Assembly (NCBI GenBank): GCA_903839875.1
Contig: CAIMDZ010000205.1
Location: forward strand, 1-43,372
Length of the DNA stretch: 43,372 nucleotides
Source: an uncultured Bacteroidota bacterium
GTDB taxonomy: Bacteria > Bacteroidota > Bacteroidia > Chitinophagales > Chitinophagaceae
Direction: 5' to 3'
In this document: one piece after another, positions 1 through 9,659 of the stretch
Layout: each line of letters opens with the position of its first letter
How positions within the stretch are numbered: position 1 is the stretch's first letter
Program-made: the position numbers and the translations under genes
The notes under the pieces: model-generated
Told to the model about the DNA's origin: nothing
Databases searched by the model: none
Seen by the model: only the letters and a program-made list of their open reading frames with translations

Positions 1-152
1 AAAATAGTTCTTTTGTTTTCCATTACTAAATAAACAAAAGACAAAATTATCTTTTTATTTTTTCATATTAGTTATTAAAAAATCAGGATTCTTTTTGTTT
101 TATATTGAAAATAAACTATTTTGCATACTGAATATTTAAGTGATACCTAAAC

Positions 153-160
153 TAATTTTG
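153..160 (+). promoter_or_regulatory. Candidate -7 element TAATTTTG
   Basis: TAATTTTG fits the Bacteroidota -7 consensus TAnnTTTG and lies 55 nt before the ATG of the giant secreted protein in very AT-rich DNA. No TTG was found at the usual 17-23 nt further upstream, so the call rests on one box only. Confidence 0.3.
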
Positions 161-215
161 TTAATTTTTTGTTTGTAATTATTCATCCATTTATTTCATT
201 TAAAAAACTGTAGCA

Positions 216-3200
216 ATGAAGCGATTTTACCTTCCAAAACTCACAATCCTAACAGCATTATTATCCATAAATTGCGTTAGCGCTAATGCTCAAACGGTTA
301 CTTTCAGTACCCCAAGCAATTCACCCGTTACCTATAGTGTTCCGCCCGGTGTTACTTCGGTAACCGTTGACGTGCAGGGTTCTCAAGGAGGCAATGCAGG
401 GGCAAGTTATGGCAATGGTGGAATGGGAGGCCGTGTGGTGGCTACTTTAGCGGTTACCGGCGGGCAGGTATTAAATATTTATGTAGGCGGGCAGGGTGCA
501 GCGTTAGCAGGAACCTGCTGTACTTCTACGGCAGCAGGAGGAGTTGGCGGCGCGCAAGGTGGCGCTTCCGGCGCCTATTATTATGGCGCCGGCGGTGGCG
601 GATCTTCCGAGATCCGGATCGGTGGAACTGCAATAACCAATCGCGTAATCGTTGCCGGCGGCGGTGGCGGCGGCGGAAGTGAAGATTGTACAGGCGCTAC
701 CAGCGGCGGCGAACTTGGCGGCGCCGGTGGTAGCGCTACCGGGGCTACCGGGCAAATATGCGGCAGCACTACCTGGTGCAGTTGTTACAACGCAACAGGC
801 GGTTCGCAAACAACCGGTGGTTATGCTCCTTGCAATGGCGCTTATGGCACACAAACCAGTGGTTCTAATGGTGTATATTATGCAGGCGGCGGCGGCGGCG
901 GATATTGGGGCGGCGGCGGCGGATATTATTATTCCGGCGGCGGCGGCGGGTCTTCTTACCCTACCGCAGCAGGAACTGTGGCAGGTGTGGTTGTAACTAA
1001 TTTTACGTCCACTCAAGGCTATAGAACAGGAAATGGTATTGTAACTATTTGTTCGCCAAATGTTGGATCTATTCTTGGTAATAGCCCGGTATGTATCGGA
1101 TCAACCTTTACTTTGTCAAGCACAGGGTCTGGTGGTACATGGAGCAGTTCCGCAACAGGAACCGCAACTATCAACTCTACATCAGGTGTTGTTACCGGTG
1201 TTGCATCAGGTACCGCTACAATAACCTACTCAGCAAATGTTGCAGGTTGCGGTTCAGGGTTTATTACTACTATAGTTACAGTTAATCCTGCACCTGCGCC
1301 AATCAGCGGAACTCCGAATTTGTGTCCCGGAACTACTACATCATTATCTGATGCTGGTGGTGGTACATGGGTCAGCAGTAATACCTCGGTAGCTACTATT
1401 GGCTCATCATCAGGTACCGTTTCAGGTATTATTGCAGGAAGCATAACCATTACGTATACCTTACCTGTTACCGGTTGTACAGCTACATTACCCATCGTAG
1501 TTAATCCATTGCCCGCACCAATTGCAGGAACGGCAGTAGCTTGTGCCGCAGGTGGAACCACATCATTAAGCGATCCTACACCGGGTGGTACATGGAACAG
1601 CAGTACAACAAGTGTTGCTCTTGTTTCAGGAACAGGACTTGTTACAGGTGTTACAGCAGGTAATACGAATATAACTTATACTTTACCTACCGGTTGTATG
1701 ATTTCTCAAATTGTTACCATTAATCCGTTACCATCAGCAATTTCGGGAACAACTTCGGTTTGTGCCGGTTTAACAATAACATTAAGTGATGCAGGTGGCG
1801 GTACCTGGAGCAGCAGCAATTCTTCACTTGCAGTTGTCGGCGCTACTACAGGTATTGTGACAGGTGTTGCCGCGGGCACTCCTTCTATTATTTACACCTT
1901 GCCTACCGGTTGCAGTATCTCTGCTGCTGTTGTGGTAAATGCAATACCTGCTGCAATCACAGGTATTGCAAGTATGTGTGCCGGTGGAACAACTACATTA
2001 TCGGATGCAACCCTGGGAGGTACATGGTCAAGTAACAATTTATCTATTGCTACCATAGTACCTACAACCGGTGTGGTTTCAGGTATTACTTTCGGTTCTG
2101 CAAATATTTCCTATACGCTTGGAACAACATGTTTTATTACGATTCCTGTAGCAGTGACCCCATTGCCGACTATATATAATGTTACCGGCGGCGGCGGATA
2201 TTGCATTGGCAGCACCGGCACCCACGTTGGATTGAGCTTTGCTAATTCCGGTGTGAATTATAAATTATATAATGGCGGTTCATTAGTTGCCACCGTTGCA
2301 GGATCAAATGCAGGTCTTGATTTTGGATTAATTACTGCAACAGGTACTTATACGGTAATTGCAGTAAACGCAACTACCGGCTGTACCAGCAATATGTCAG
2401 GTAGCGCAACTGTTTCCATTAATCCGCTGCCAAATGTATACAATGTAACAGGTGGCGGTAATTATTGCCCCGGCGGACCAGGTGTGCATATACTATTAAG
2501 CGGTTCTGATGCTGGTGTTAATTACCAGATATATTTAGGTGGTGTTCCATCCGGCAGCCCAATAGCCGGAACCGGAACCGGTCTTGATTTCGGTTTCCGG
2601 TCTGCACCGGGTACCTATACCGTTGTTGCGTCTATCGCAGGTACGGGTTGTTCCATAAATATGAGCGGAAGTGCTGCGATCGCAATCAATCCTTTACCCA
2701 CCGTTTTTAATTTAAGCGCGGGTGGTGGTTATTGCGTAGGCGGTACGGGTCTTGATATTGTTCTCAGTGGTTCTGAAGCTGGCGTAAATTATCAATTGTA
2801 TTATGGTGGTACAGCAATGGGCTCACCAATGCCGGGTACAGGTTTAGCGCTTCATTATGGTTTGCATACCGGTGCAGGTATTTATACTGTATCTGGTGTT
2901 AATACTGTTACCGGATGCTCCAGCAATATGTCGGGTAGCACTACCATAGCAGTTAATCCGTTACCTAATATATATAATGTTACGGGTGGCGGAAGTTATT
3001 GTGCCGGTGGTACAGGTGTTCATGTAGGATTGAACTTCTCTAACACAGGTGTGAATTATCAATTGTACCGCAGTGGTATACCTGTTGGTTCACTGGTTGC
3101 CGGTTCTAATGCCGGTCTTGATTTCGGTCTGCAGACTGTTGCCGGTACATACACCGTAGTTGCAACTGATGCCACTACTTTATGTACGAATAACATGTCG

Positions 3201-5939
3201 GGCAGCGTGGTAATTTCAACAACTGCTTTACCAAATACATTTACAGTTTCGGGCGGCGGCAGTTATTGCACCGGTGGTACAGGTGTGCATATTAGTTTAA
3301 GCGGATCAAATACAGGAATACATTACCAGTTGTTTAACGGTGGAGTACCTGTAGGCACTGCAGTAAACGGAACCGGCTCACCGATTGATTTCGGTTTGAA
3401 GACTGCAACAGGCATTTATACTGTTACAGCAACCAACATTTCGACATCATGTGCCAATAATATGACAGGAAGCGCAACAATAGCCATTAATTCATTACCT
3501 GCGGCTTACACAGTAACAGGAGCCGGAACAAGCTTCTGTGCAGGTGGTACCGGAATTGAGATATTGCTGAGCGGATCAGATGCAGGAATCAGTTACCAGT
3601 TATTGAAAGGAGTAACGGTGATGGGCAGCCCTGTTATTGGTACAGGTTCAGGCTTAACCTTCGGGTTCCAGACGCTAACAGGCACTTATACTGTAATTGG
3701 TACCAATACGGGTACTGGTTGTTCTACTAATATGACCGGCAGTACAAGCGTGACTTCAAACCCATTGCCAACTGCATTCACTGTTACCGGTGGCGGCGGT
3801 TATTGCGCAGGTGGCCTTGGCGTTCACGTTGGATTAAGCAGTTCTACTGTTGGTGTTGATTACCAGTTGTTTGGTTTAATCAGCGGCCCTGTAGGTGGCC
3901 CGGTTCCGGGAATAGGTTCCTCTATTGATTTCGGCTACCAGTCAACTGCTGACATTTATACAGTAGTTGCAACAAATTCAATCACACTATGTACTAAACC
4001 AATGACAGGATCAGCGACAGTTGTAATAAATACTTTGCCAAATGCTTATAATGTTACCGGTGGCGGTAACTATTGTTTAGGTGGTTCAGGCAGTGATATA
4101 GGTCTTGATGGATCTGATGCCGGCACCAACTACCAATTGCTCTTTGGTACATCTCCAAGCGGCAGTCTTGTTGGCGGGGGCGGTACTGCAATTGATTTCG
4201 GTAATCGGGCTGGTGCAGGTACTTATACAGTAAAAGCTACCGACCCGATCACCGGTTGTACTGCAATAATGTCCGGTTCCGCAATGGTTGGTACCAATCC
4301 TTTACCGGCAGCATATACTGTTACCGGCGGCGGTACCTATTGCGTACCCGGAGGTTCAGGAGTTAACGTAAACCTGAATAATTCGGATATTGGCATAAGT
4401 TACCAGTTATATTTCAATGGTTCTTTATTAACATCCGTTCTTCCTTTATCAGGTATTGGAGGTTCATTAGCTTTTGGACCGCAAACAGGAGTCGGTATAT
4501 ATAATGTAGTGGCAACAGATGCAACTACACTCTGTTCTTCTAACATGACAGGTACCGTATCTATTAACACTAACCCGGCCCCAACAGTAGAAACAATGAC
4601 TGGTGGCGGTGGTTATTGCGTTGGCGGAACAGGCCGTACAGTAGGCATCACCGGTTCAGATGCAGGAATACACTATCAATTATATTATAGCGGTTTGGCA
4701 ATCGGAAGCACAGTTACAGGTACAGGAACAGCAATGATGTTTGGTACCTACACTTCAGCAGGTAACTATACGGTTGTTGCCAGCCCGGGTGGCACATGTG
4801 CAACCAATATGCTGGGCGCCGCTGTCATTAGCATTAATCCATTACCAACTGCTTTTACGTTATCGGCTTCGGGTGGGGGGATTTTCTGCGCAGGAAGCGC
4901 CGGTGTTGATGTTTCATTATCAAGCTCTCAAAATGGTGTAAACTATCAATTAAAACGTGGACCAACATCAATAGGAGGTTTAATGCCAGGTAGTGACAGT
5001 GCTGTTGATTTTGGCTTTCAGAATGTTGCAGGTACCTACACCTCCGTTGCTACGGATACTACTACCGGCTGTACAAGCAGTATGAGCGGCAGCGCTGTTA
5101 TCAGCAGCATTCCATTACCTGTTGTACATAATGTTACAGGCGGTGGCGCATATTGTGCCGGCGGAACAGGTGTTCATGTAACACTGGATGGATCTAACAC
5201 AAATGTAAACTACCAGTTGTATTTTGGTGTAACTGCATCAGGTACTCCAATGGCAGGAACAGGAACATTACTTGATTTTGGTGCAATGACAGCTGCCGGT
5301 AACTATACCGTTAAAGCAACTGATGCTGCTACTTCATGTATGAAAACTATGGCTGATACAGCTGTTGTTTCAGTTAATCCGCTGCTTACTCCCGGTGTTA
5401 CTATCGGAGGCCACACTACAATAGTGAAAGGCCAGCGCGATACGTTGACTGCGACCGCAACTACTGCCGGAACGAACCCGATGTACCAGTGGTATGTAAA
5501 TGGCTACCAGTTCCCTGGAGCTACTGCCATCAGGTTTATCAGCAATAAATTCGTTGACCTTGATTCTGTTTCCTGTGAAGTTACCAGCAATGGCGGCCCA
5601 TGTGCTGGCTATACTCATGCAGTTGGTGTGCGCATTCATGTTGGCAGCAACGTAGGCGTTCAGACAATTACTGCTTCCGATATCAATGTGAATGTAGTAC
5701 CTAACCCTAACAAGGGCGTATTTAATGTAACAGGTTCATTGGGCTCAAACGATGATGCTGAAGTTACCTACGAAGTAACTGACCTGCTCGGCCATGTAGT
5801 CTATACCAACAAGTCTATTGCAAAAGGTGGCAATATAGAAGAAAGGATACAAATTAGTAATGTAGCCAACGGCATGTATATTTTAAGTCTGAAGACTGAG
5901 TCAGAACGTAAAGTATTGCATGTTGTAATCGCGCAATAA
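216..5939 (+). CDS. Giant T9SS-secreted repeat protein (adhesin-like), Gly-rich + Ig-like + 12 Cys repeats
   Basis: 1907 residues. A signal peptide (about 1-26, ending SANAQ) is followed by a glycine-rich domain (about 27-275) with the alternating beta-strand and poly-Gly pattern (VGGQG, SEIRIGG, NRVIVAGGGGG, GGGGGSS) of the Pfam Gly_rich family, also found in the ALK receptor ectodomain. About 285-650 holds five ~73-residue Ig/BIG2-like repeats (GGTWSSS...TYTLPTGC...NPLP). About 651-1722 holds twelve ~89-residue repeats (YNVTGGGxYCxGG...GVNYQLY...LDFG...GTYTV...GCSSNMSGS...INPLP), most with two conserved cysteines. An Ig-like domain (about 1725-1815) and a T9SS type A sorting domain (about 1822-1907, VVPNPNKGVFNV...GMYILSL) close the protein. 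Known of the family: such tails direct export through the Por secretion system and attachment at the cell surface. Inferred role: adhesion or surface-layer structure. The ligand is unknown. The gene stands alone and ends at a strong hairpin. Confidence 0.93.
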   Translation: MKRFYLPKLTILTALLSINCVSANAQTVTFSTPSNSPVTYSVPPGVTSVTVDVQGSQGGNAGASYGNGGMGGRVVATLAVTGGQVLNIYVGGQGAALAGTCCTSTAAGGVGGAQGGASGAYYYGAGGGGSSEIRIGGTAITNRVIVAGGGGGGGSEDCTGATSGGELGGAGGSATGATGQICGSTTWCSCYNATGGSQTTGGYAPCNGAYGTQTSGSNGVYYAGGGGGGYWGGGGGYYYSGGGGGSSYPTAAGTVAGVVVTNFTSTQGYRTGNGIVTICSPNVGSILGNSPVCIGSTFTLSSTGSGGTWSSSATGTATINSTSGVVTGVASGTATITYSANVAGCGSGFITTIVTVNPAPAPISGTPNLCPGTTTSLSDAGGGTWVSSNTSVATIGSSSGTVSGIIAGSITITYTLPVTGCTATLPIVVNPLPAPIAGTAVACAAGGTTSLSDPTPGGTWNSSTTSVALVSGTGLVTGVTAGNTNITYTLPTGCMISQIVTINPLPSAISGTTSVCAGLTITLSDAGGGTWSSSNSSLAVVGATTGIVTGVAAGTPSIIYTLPTGCSISAAVVVNAIPAAITGIASMCAGGTTTLSDATLGGTWSSNNLSIATIVPTTGVVSGITFGSANISYTLGTTCFITIPVAVTPLPTIYNVTGGGGYCIGSTGTHVGLSFANSGVNYKLYNGGSLVATVAGSNAGLDFGLITATGTYTVIAVNATTGCTSNMSGSATVSINPLPNVYNVTGGGNYCPGGPGVHILLSGSDAGVNYQIYLGGVPSGSPIAGTGTGLDFGFRSAPGTYTVVASIAGTGCSINMSGSAAIAINPLPTVFNLSAGGGYCVGGTGLDIVLSGSEAGVNYQLYYGGTAMGSPMPGTGLALHYGLHTGAGIYTVSGVNTVTGCSSNMSGSTTIAVNPLPNIYNVTGGGSYCAGGTGVHVGLNFSNTGVNYQLYRSGIPVGSLVAGSNAGLDFGLQTVAGTYTVVATDATTLCTNNMSGSVVISTTALPNTFTVSGGGSYCTGGTGVHISLSGSNTGIHYQLFNGGVPVGTAVNGTGSPIDFGLKTATGIYTVTATNISTSCANNMTGSATIAINSLPAAYTVTGAGTSFCAGGTGIEILLSGSDAGISYQLLKGVTVMGSPVIGTGSGLTFGFQTLTGTYTVIGTNTGTGCSTNMTGSTSVTSNPLPTAFTVTGGGGYCAGGLGVHVGLSSSTVGVDYQLFGLISGPVGGPVPGIGSSIDFGYQSTADIYTVVATNSITLCTKPMTGSATVVINTLPNAYNVTGGGNYCLGGSGSDIGLDGSDAGTNYQLLFGTSPSGSLVGGGGTAIDFGNRAGAGTYTVKATDPITGCTAIMSGSAMVGTNPLPAAYTVTGGGTYCVPGGSGVNVNLNNSDIGISYQLYFNGSLLTSVLPLSGIGGSLAFGPQTGVGIYNVVATDATTLCSSNMTGTVSINTNPAPTVETMTGGGGYCVGGTGRTVGITGSDAGIHYQLYYSGLAIGSTVTGTGTAMMFGTYTSAGNYTVVASPGGTCATNMLGAAVISINPLPTAFTLSASGGGIFCAGSAGVDVSLSSSQNGVNYQLKRGPTSIGGLMPGSDSAVDFGFQNVAGTYTSVATDTTTGCTSSMSGSAVISSIPLPVVHNVTGGGAYCAGGTGVHVTLDGSNTNVNYQLYFGVTASGTPMAGTGTLLDFGAMTAAGNYTVKATDAATSCMKTMADTAVVSVNPLLTPGVTIGGHTTIVKGQRDTLTATATTAGTNPMYQWYVNGYQFPGATAIRFISNKFVDLDSVSCEVTSNGGPCAGYTHAVGVRIHVGSNVGVQTITASDINVNVVPNPNKGVFNVTGSLGSNDDAEVTYEVTDLLGHVVYTNKSIAKGGNIEERIQISNVANGMYILSLKTESERKVLHVVIAQ

Positions 5940-5968
5940 TTCTGTTAGTATTTTAGAATAAATCAAAA

Positions 5969-6001
5969 AGAAATGGGGGAGCTAATTAGCTCCCCATTTC
6001 T
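5969..6001 (+). terminator. Strong hairpin terminator after the giant repeat protein
   Basis: The core GGGGAGCTAATTAGCTCCCC (5976-5995) is a perfect 20-bp palindrome. With one bulged G the stem extends outward through AGAAAT/ATTTCT. It starts about 30 nt after the stop codon. The A-rich left flank could act as a T-run for the other strand. The T-tract on the + side is poor, so termination is inferred from stem strength and position. Confidence 0.7.
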
Positions 6002-6126
6002 ATTGATTAACTTGTCTGGTCGGATATTATTGATAAACAACAAAGCGTTGATGCAAGCGATTAGATGAGAAATAGCTTTAAAGCTAAATTCGTGGTTTCC
6101 CTTTAGTGGTTCAGGGGTTTTTGTTT

Positions 6127-6134
6127 TAATTTTG
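6127..6134 (+). promoter_or_regulatory. Candidate -7 element 5 nt before ATG
   Basis: TAATTTTG matches TAnnTTTG and is followed by TACAA and then the ATG at 6140. If transcription starts the usual few bases after the box, the mRNA would have almost no leader. A weak -33 candidate TTTA lies at 6102-6105. Confidence 0.45.
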
Positions 6135-6139
6135 TACAA

Positions 6140-8284
6140 ATGAGGAAAAAAGCCGGAAAGTATATTAATTATATAGTGAAGTTTGCCCAAAGCCCTAATA
6201 AAAAAGACATTGTAAAAGAATTAAGTGCAGAGATAAAAAATAAGGGTTTTTTACATGGTATACAAAGCCTGCTTCATAGAAAAGTGCATGGTAAAGGAAC
6301 CTATAACCAGGCAAATGAAATAATTCCATTTCCCATTCTGAAATTCGATAAAAGATCTAAAATTGTTCTGCCAGGTACAATCACACCCAAAGTTTCTATT
6401 ATCATTCCGATGTACCATGAAGTGGATTTCACATTAAATTGTGTCTGGTCAATTTATATAAATAATATCTTTACAAATTACGAAATAATTATTGCCAACG
6501 ATGATCCGGATGATGATACTCCTTTGCTCAAAGAATGTTTTGAAAATATCAGGATCATAAAAAACAAGGTTAACCTTGGGTTCCTTAAGAATTGTAATAA
6601 CGCGGCAAAAAGCGCCAAAGGGGAGTATCTGGTATTTCTGAACAATGATACCCAGGTACAAAAAAACTGGCTATCCGAATTGTTGTATGTCTTCGAAAAC
6701 TTCAGTAAGGCTGGCCTTGTTGGATCAAAATTGGTTTACCCTGATGGAAGGCTGCAGGAGGCAGGTGGCATAGTTTGGCAGGATGGCAGCGCCTGGAATT
6801 ATGGCAACCGCGACAACCCCTCAAAACCTGAATACAATTATGTAAAAGAAGCTGATTATATATCAGGTGCCGCCATAATGATAACCAGGGAATTGTGGGA
6901 TGAAATTGGCGGGTTTGATGAAAACTTTGTTCCTGCTTATTATGAAGATACAGACCTCTGTTTCGAGGTTAGGAAAAAAGGCCGGGAAGTCATATTTCAG
7001 CCGTTTTCGGTGGTAGTGCATTTTGAAGGTATATCACATGGCACTAACCTCGATTCCGGCATAAAGAGTTATCAGGAAGTAAACAAAAATAAGTTTCTGG
7101 CAAAGTGGCATGACGAACTACGTAAGAAATCAAGGAACGGTGAGCATGTTTTTTCTGAACGTGACCGTACCAGAGGTCACAAGCATGTACTTGTAGTTGA
7201 TCATTATTTGCCGCGGATAGATAAAGATGCGGGATCTCGCTGCATCAGTAATTTCATTGATTCTATGCTGGAGCTGGGATACAATGTTAAGTTCCTCGGC
7301 GAGAATCAGGTCATTTCAAATCAGTATGAAAAATCGTTCCGGGAAAAAGGTGTTGAAGTACTTAAAGGTAGTGAGTTCAATTTTTTTGATCAAAGCTGGA
7401 AACATTATTTAAAGGCTAACCTGGATAATATAGAAGTGGTATTATTAAGCAGGGCTTCAGTTTGCGCTCCGATTATTGCCTTCCTGAAAAGTAATAATTA
7501 CAAAGGAAATATTATTTATTTCGGGCACGACCTTGGGTACCTTCGATTGGAAAAGGAAGCTGCTTCTAAAAATGATGCAGGATTGCTAAACCAGGCTAAA
7601 AGGATAAAAGCAGCGGAAGATTTTATGTACCAGAATGCCGATAATTCCCTGGTGCTGAGTCATGATGAAATTGAATACCTCAGAAAGTATATTACCAAAC
7701 CAATACACTATATTCCGGCCTATTTTTTTGATGTAACTAGAGAGGTGGCGCCATATGATAAGCGGGAAGGACTGCTATTTGTAGGAGGATTTAATCATCC
7801 GCCTAACAAGGATGCGATGGCCTGGTTCCTGGATGAAATTTACGAACCTCTGCATAAGCAAAATATCAGTTTGACTATTGTTGGCTCTCTTATGCCTAAG
7901 TCAATAACTGCCTACAAACATAAGTTCAAACTATTGAATATTTTGTCAGACATCTCTGTTGATGAATTAAATGAACTTTACAAAAAAACAAGGATTGCTA
8001 TTGTGCCATTGCGATATGGTGCGGGTGTGAAAGGCAAGGTTATTGAAGCAATGTCAAAAGGAGTGCCGGTAGTGGGCACGGATATCGCATTTGAGGGCAT
8101 GCCAAAGGATGATAAGTTTGTCTGTCATGGAGCAAATACAATGGAACAAATGCTGAGTGAAATTGCAGATGTGTATTATGATGAAGCAAAGTGGAAATGC
8201 TTATCTGAATTTGGGTTGAAGTATGTGTGCGATAATTTTAATGAAGCGAAAATGAAGGATGTGTTCAAAGAGATAATCGGGTAA
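6140..8284 (+). CDS. Bifunctional glycosyltransferase, GT2 fused to GT4-like domain
   Basis: 714 residues. The N-terminal GT-A domain (about 83-310) begins PKVSIIIPMYHE and carries the NDDPDD segment, the metal-site equivalent FLNNDTQV near 167 and the acceptor-side motif GGFDENFVPAYYEDTDLCFEV, as in family GT2. The C-terminal GT-B domain (about 345-714) has VGGFNHPPNKDAM near 547 and the nucleotide-sugar binding stretch GAGVKGKVIEAMSKGVPVVG near 630, as in GT4 enzymes. The enzyme probably adds two successive sugars to a lipid-linked or surface glycan at the cytoplasmic face. No membrane segment is visible. It is followed 36 nt later by a methyltransferase on the same strand and opens the glycan locus. 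Sugar specificity cannot be read from the sequence. Confidence 0.9.
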   Translation: MRKKAGKYINYIVKFAQSPNKKDIVKELSAEIKNKGFLHGIQSLLHRKVHGKGTYNQANEIIPFPILKFDKRSKIVLPGTITPKVSIIIPMYHEVDFTLNCVWSIYINNIFTNYEIIIANDDPDDDTPLLKECFENIRIIKNKVNLGFLKNCNNAAKSAKGEYLVFLNNDTQVQKNWLSELLYVFENFSKAGLVGSKLVYPDGRLQEAGGIVWQDGSAWNYGNRDNPSKPEYNYVKEADYISGAAIMITRELWDEIGGFDENFVPAYYEDTDLCFEVRKKGREVIFQPFSVVVHFEGISHGTNLDSGIKSYQEVNKNKFLAKWHDELRKKSRNGEHVFSERDRTRGHKHVLVVDHYLPRIDKDAGSRCISNFIDSMLELGYNVKFLGENQVISNQYEKSFREKGVEVLKGSEFNFFDQSWKHYLKANLDNIEVVLLSRASVCAPIIAFLKSNNYKGNIIYFGHDLGYLRLEKEAASKNDAGLLNQAKRIKAAEDFMYQNADNSLVLSHDEIEYLRKYITKPIHYIPAYFFDVTREVAPYDKREGLLFVGGFNHPPNKDAMAWFLDEIYEPLHKQNISLTIVGSLMPKSITAYKHKFKLLNILSDISVDELNELYKKTRIAIVPLRYGAGVKGKVIEAMSKGVPVVGTDIAFEGMPKDDKFVCHGANTMEQMLSEIADVYYDEAKWKCLSEFGLKYVCDNFNEAKMKDVFKEIIG

Positions 8285-8320
8285 ATAATAAGGGATCATG
8301 GTAAAAAAATTTGACTCTGT

Positions 8321-9166
8321 ATGATAACGGCCAGACTAAAAAATCTTAAAGAATTTACTGCACATCTGCAAAGCCATGAGCATGTGTACCGGAAGATACA
8401 GAAAATAGAAGAAGGGCTTTTCAGTGCCGATAAGAAGGAATTCACGGTAAAGGGTTATTCCTACCCTGCGCAGGCGGAAGTGAAATTTGCGGTTGACTAT
8501 CTTTATTCAGATGGGGTGCACATAAACTGGCGGGAGCGGGTGACTTGTCCGATTACCAAATTAAATAACAGGCTCCGCGCTTCTGTTCATTTTATTGACT
8601 TTGAATTGGATCCTGGCAAAGACAGCAGGATATACATAGCTGAACAACTGACGCCGCTATACTCCTACCTTAAACAAAAATATCCAAATCTTGTCGGTAG
8701 TGAGTTTTTAGGCGCTGACGCGCAGCCGGGGAATGTCAATGATAATGGTATAAGGCATGAGGATGCGACGCGGCTTTCCTTTAAAGACGAGGAGATGGAT
8801 TACTACCTTTCGTTTGAATGTTTTGAGCACATACCTGATTTTAAAAAAGCATTTTCGGAGGGATACCGGATACTGAAAAAAGGAGGCATGATGTTCTGGA
8901 CAGTTCCCTTCGCTTGTTTGAGCCACGAGAACATTATACGTGCGATTGTCTCGGAAGATGGTGTTACTACCCATCACCTTGAGCCTGAATACCATGGTGA
9001 TCCCGTAAACCCTGATAAAGGTATTTTATGCTACACGCACTTTGGCTGGGAAATGTTCGGCCAGTTAAATGAGATTGGTTTTAAGGATGCTTATGCCATT
9101 ACTTATTGGTCTGATTCTCTTGGATATTACAGTGCAGGGCAGTTTTTGTTTTGTGCAATAAAGTAG
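8321..9166 (+). CDS. Class I SAM-dependent methyltransferase (Methyltransf_11-like)
   Basis: 281 residues. The central part is typical of methyltransferases of polysaccharide loci: GSEFLG near 126, then NGIRHEDATRLSF, the post-core segment YYLSFECFEHIPDFKKAFSEGYRILKKGG (about 162-190) and MMFWTVPF. The classical glycine-rich SAM motif (GxGxG) is not evident; the GSEFLG strand seems to stand in its place, as in a known subgroup. It probably methylates a sugar or another group of the surface glycan. The gene follows the fused glycosyltransferase by 36 nt and is likely co-transcribed with it. The substrate is unknown. Confidence 0.8.
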   Translation: MITARLKNLKEFTAHLQSHEHVYRKIQKIEEGLFSADKKEFTVKGYSYPAQAEVKFAVDYLYSDGVHINWRERVTCPITKLNNRLRASVHFIDFELDPGKDSRIYIAEQLTPLYSYLKQKYPNLVGSEFLGADAQPGNVNDNGIRHEDATRLSFKDEEMDYYLSFECFEHIPDFKKAFSEGYRILKKGGMMFWTVPFACLSHENIIRAIVSEDGVTTHHLEPEYHGDPVNPDKGILCYTHFGWEMFGQLNEIGFKDAYAITYWSDSLGYYSAGQFLFCAIK

Positions 9167-9659
9167 TGCTACTTTCGTCTGCGTGCAAAGGCCGATATCC
9201 CATGTGCCATTTTTTACCTAAAAAACTGACTAGTACATTTACAAAATATTTACAGCGTAACGGGTTGCTCTATATCTCCACAATGCCGTCCGGAAGTTTC
9301 ATGTGGCCGGCCTATCCGCAGGAATTGCACTTTATAACATTGGCTTTTTTGTATGGGGAGGCATTTTGTGTTGAAATGCAGGCAAATGATCACTTCGGTT
9401 TCGGATTTATAATTGACTTTGGGGTGGCATTACCCTGAAATAATTTTGTAAAAGAAGACATGTTTTTTATCGGTTTGATCAGTTACGGGATAAGAAACTG
9501 ACAATAGTGTTAATGGATAGAAAGGGAGCACAACTTTTTGGTGAAACAGGAACAGGTATCCGTGGCATTAATTGGCCGATTATATACTTGCCATTAAAAA
9601 AATCTTACATTTACTTCTAAAAAAAATTACCACCCAGTCCTTAACTACTACGAACCAAT
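9167..9659. other. 493-nt intergenic stretch, nothing recognised
   Basis: The stretch is AT-rich towards its 3' end. An open frame on the + strand (9151-9438) lacks an ATG at its first codon, overlaps the methyltransferase end and has no family resemblance I recognise, so it is not called. A weak promoter-like pair TTG (9588-9590) and TACATTTA (9606-9613) lies before the next gene, with spacing shorter than usual. Confidence 0.5.

Noticed and set aside
504-1016. Long Ala-rich open frame on the - strand inside the Gly-rich coding region (also 652-996 on +)
   Set aside because: It is the mirror of GGC-rich glycine codons in the giant repeat protein and has no start context or family similarity.
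9151-9438. 95-codon open frame after the methyltransferase
   Set aside because: No ATG at its start, it overlaps the methyltransferase end, and no recognisable domain; possible chance frame in a spacer.
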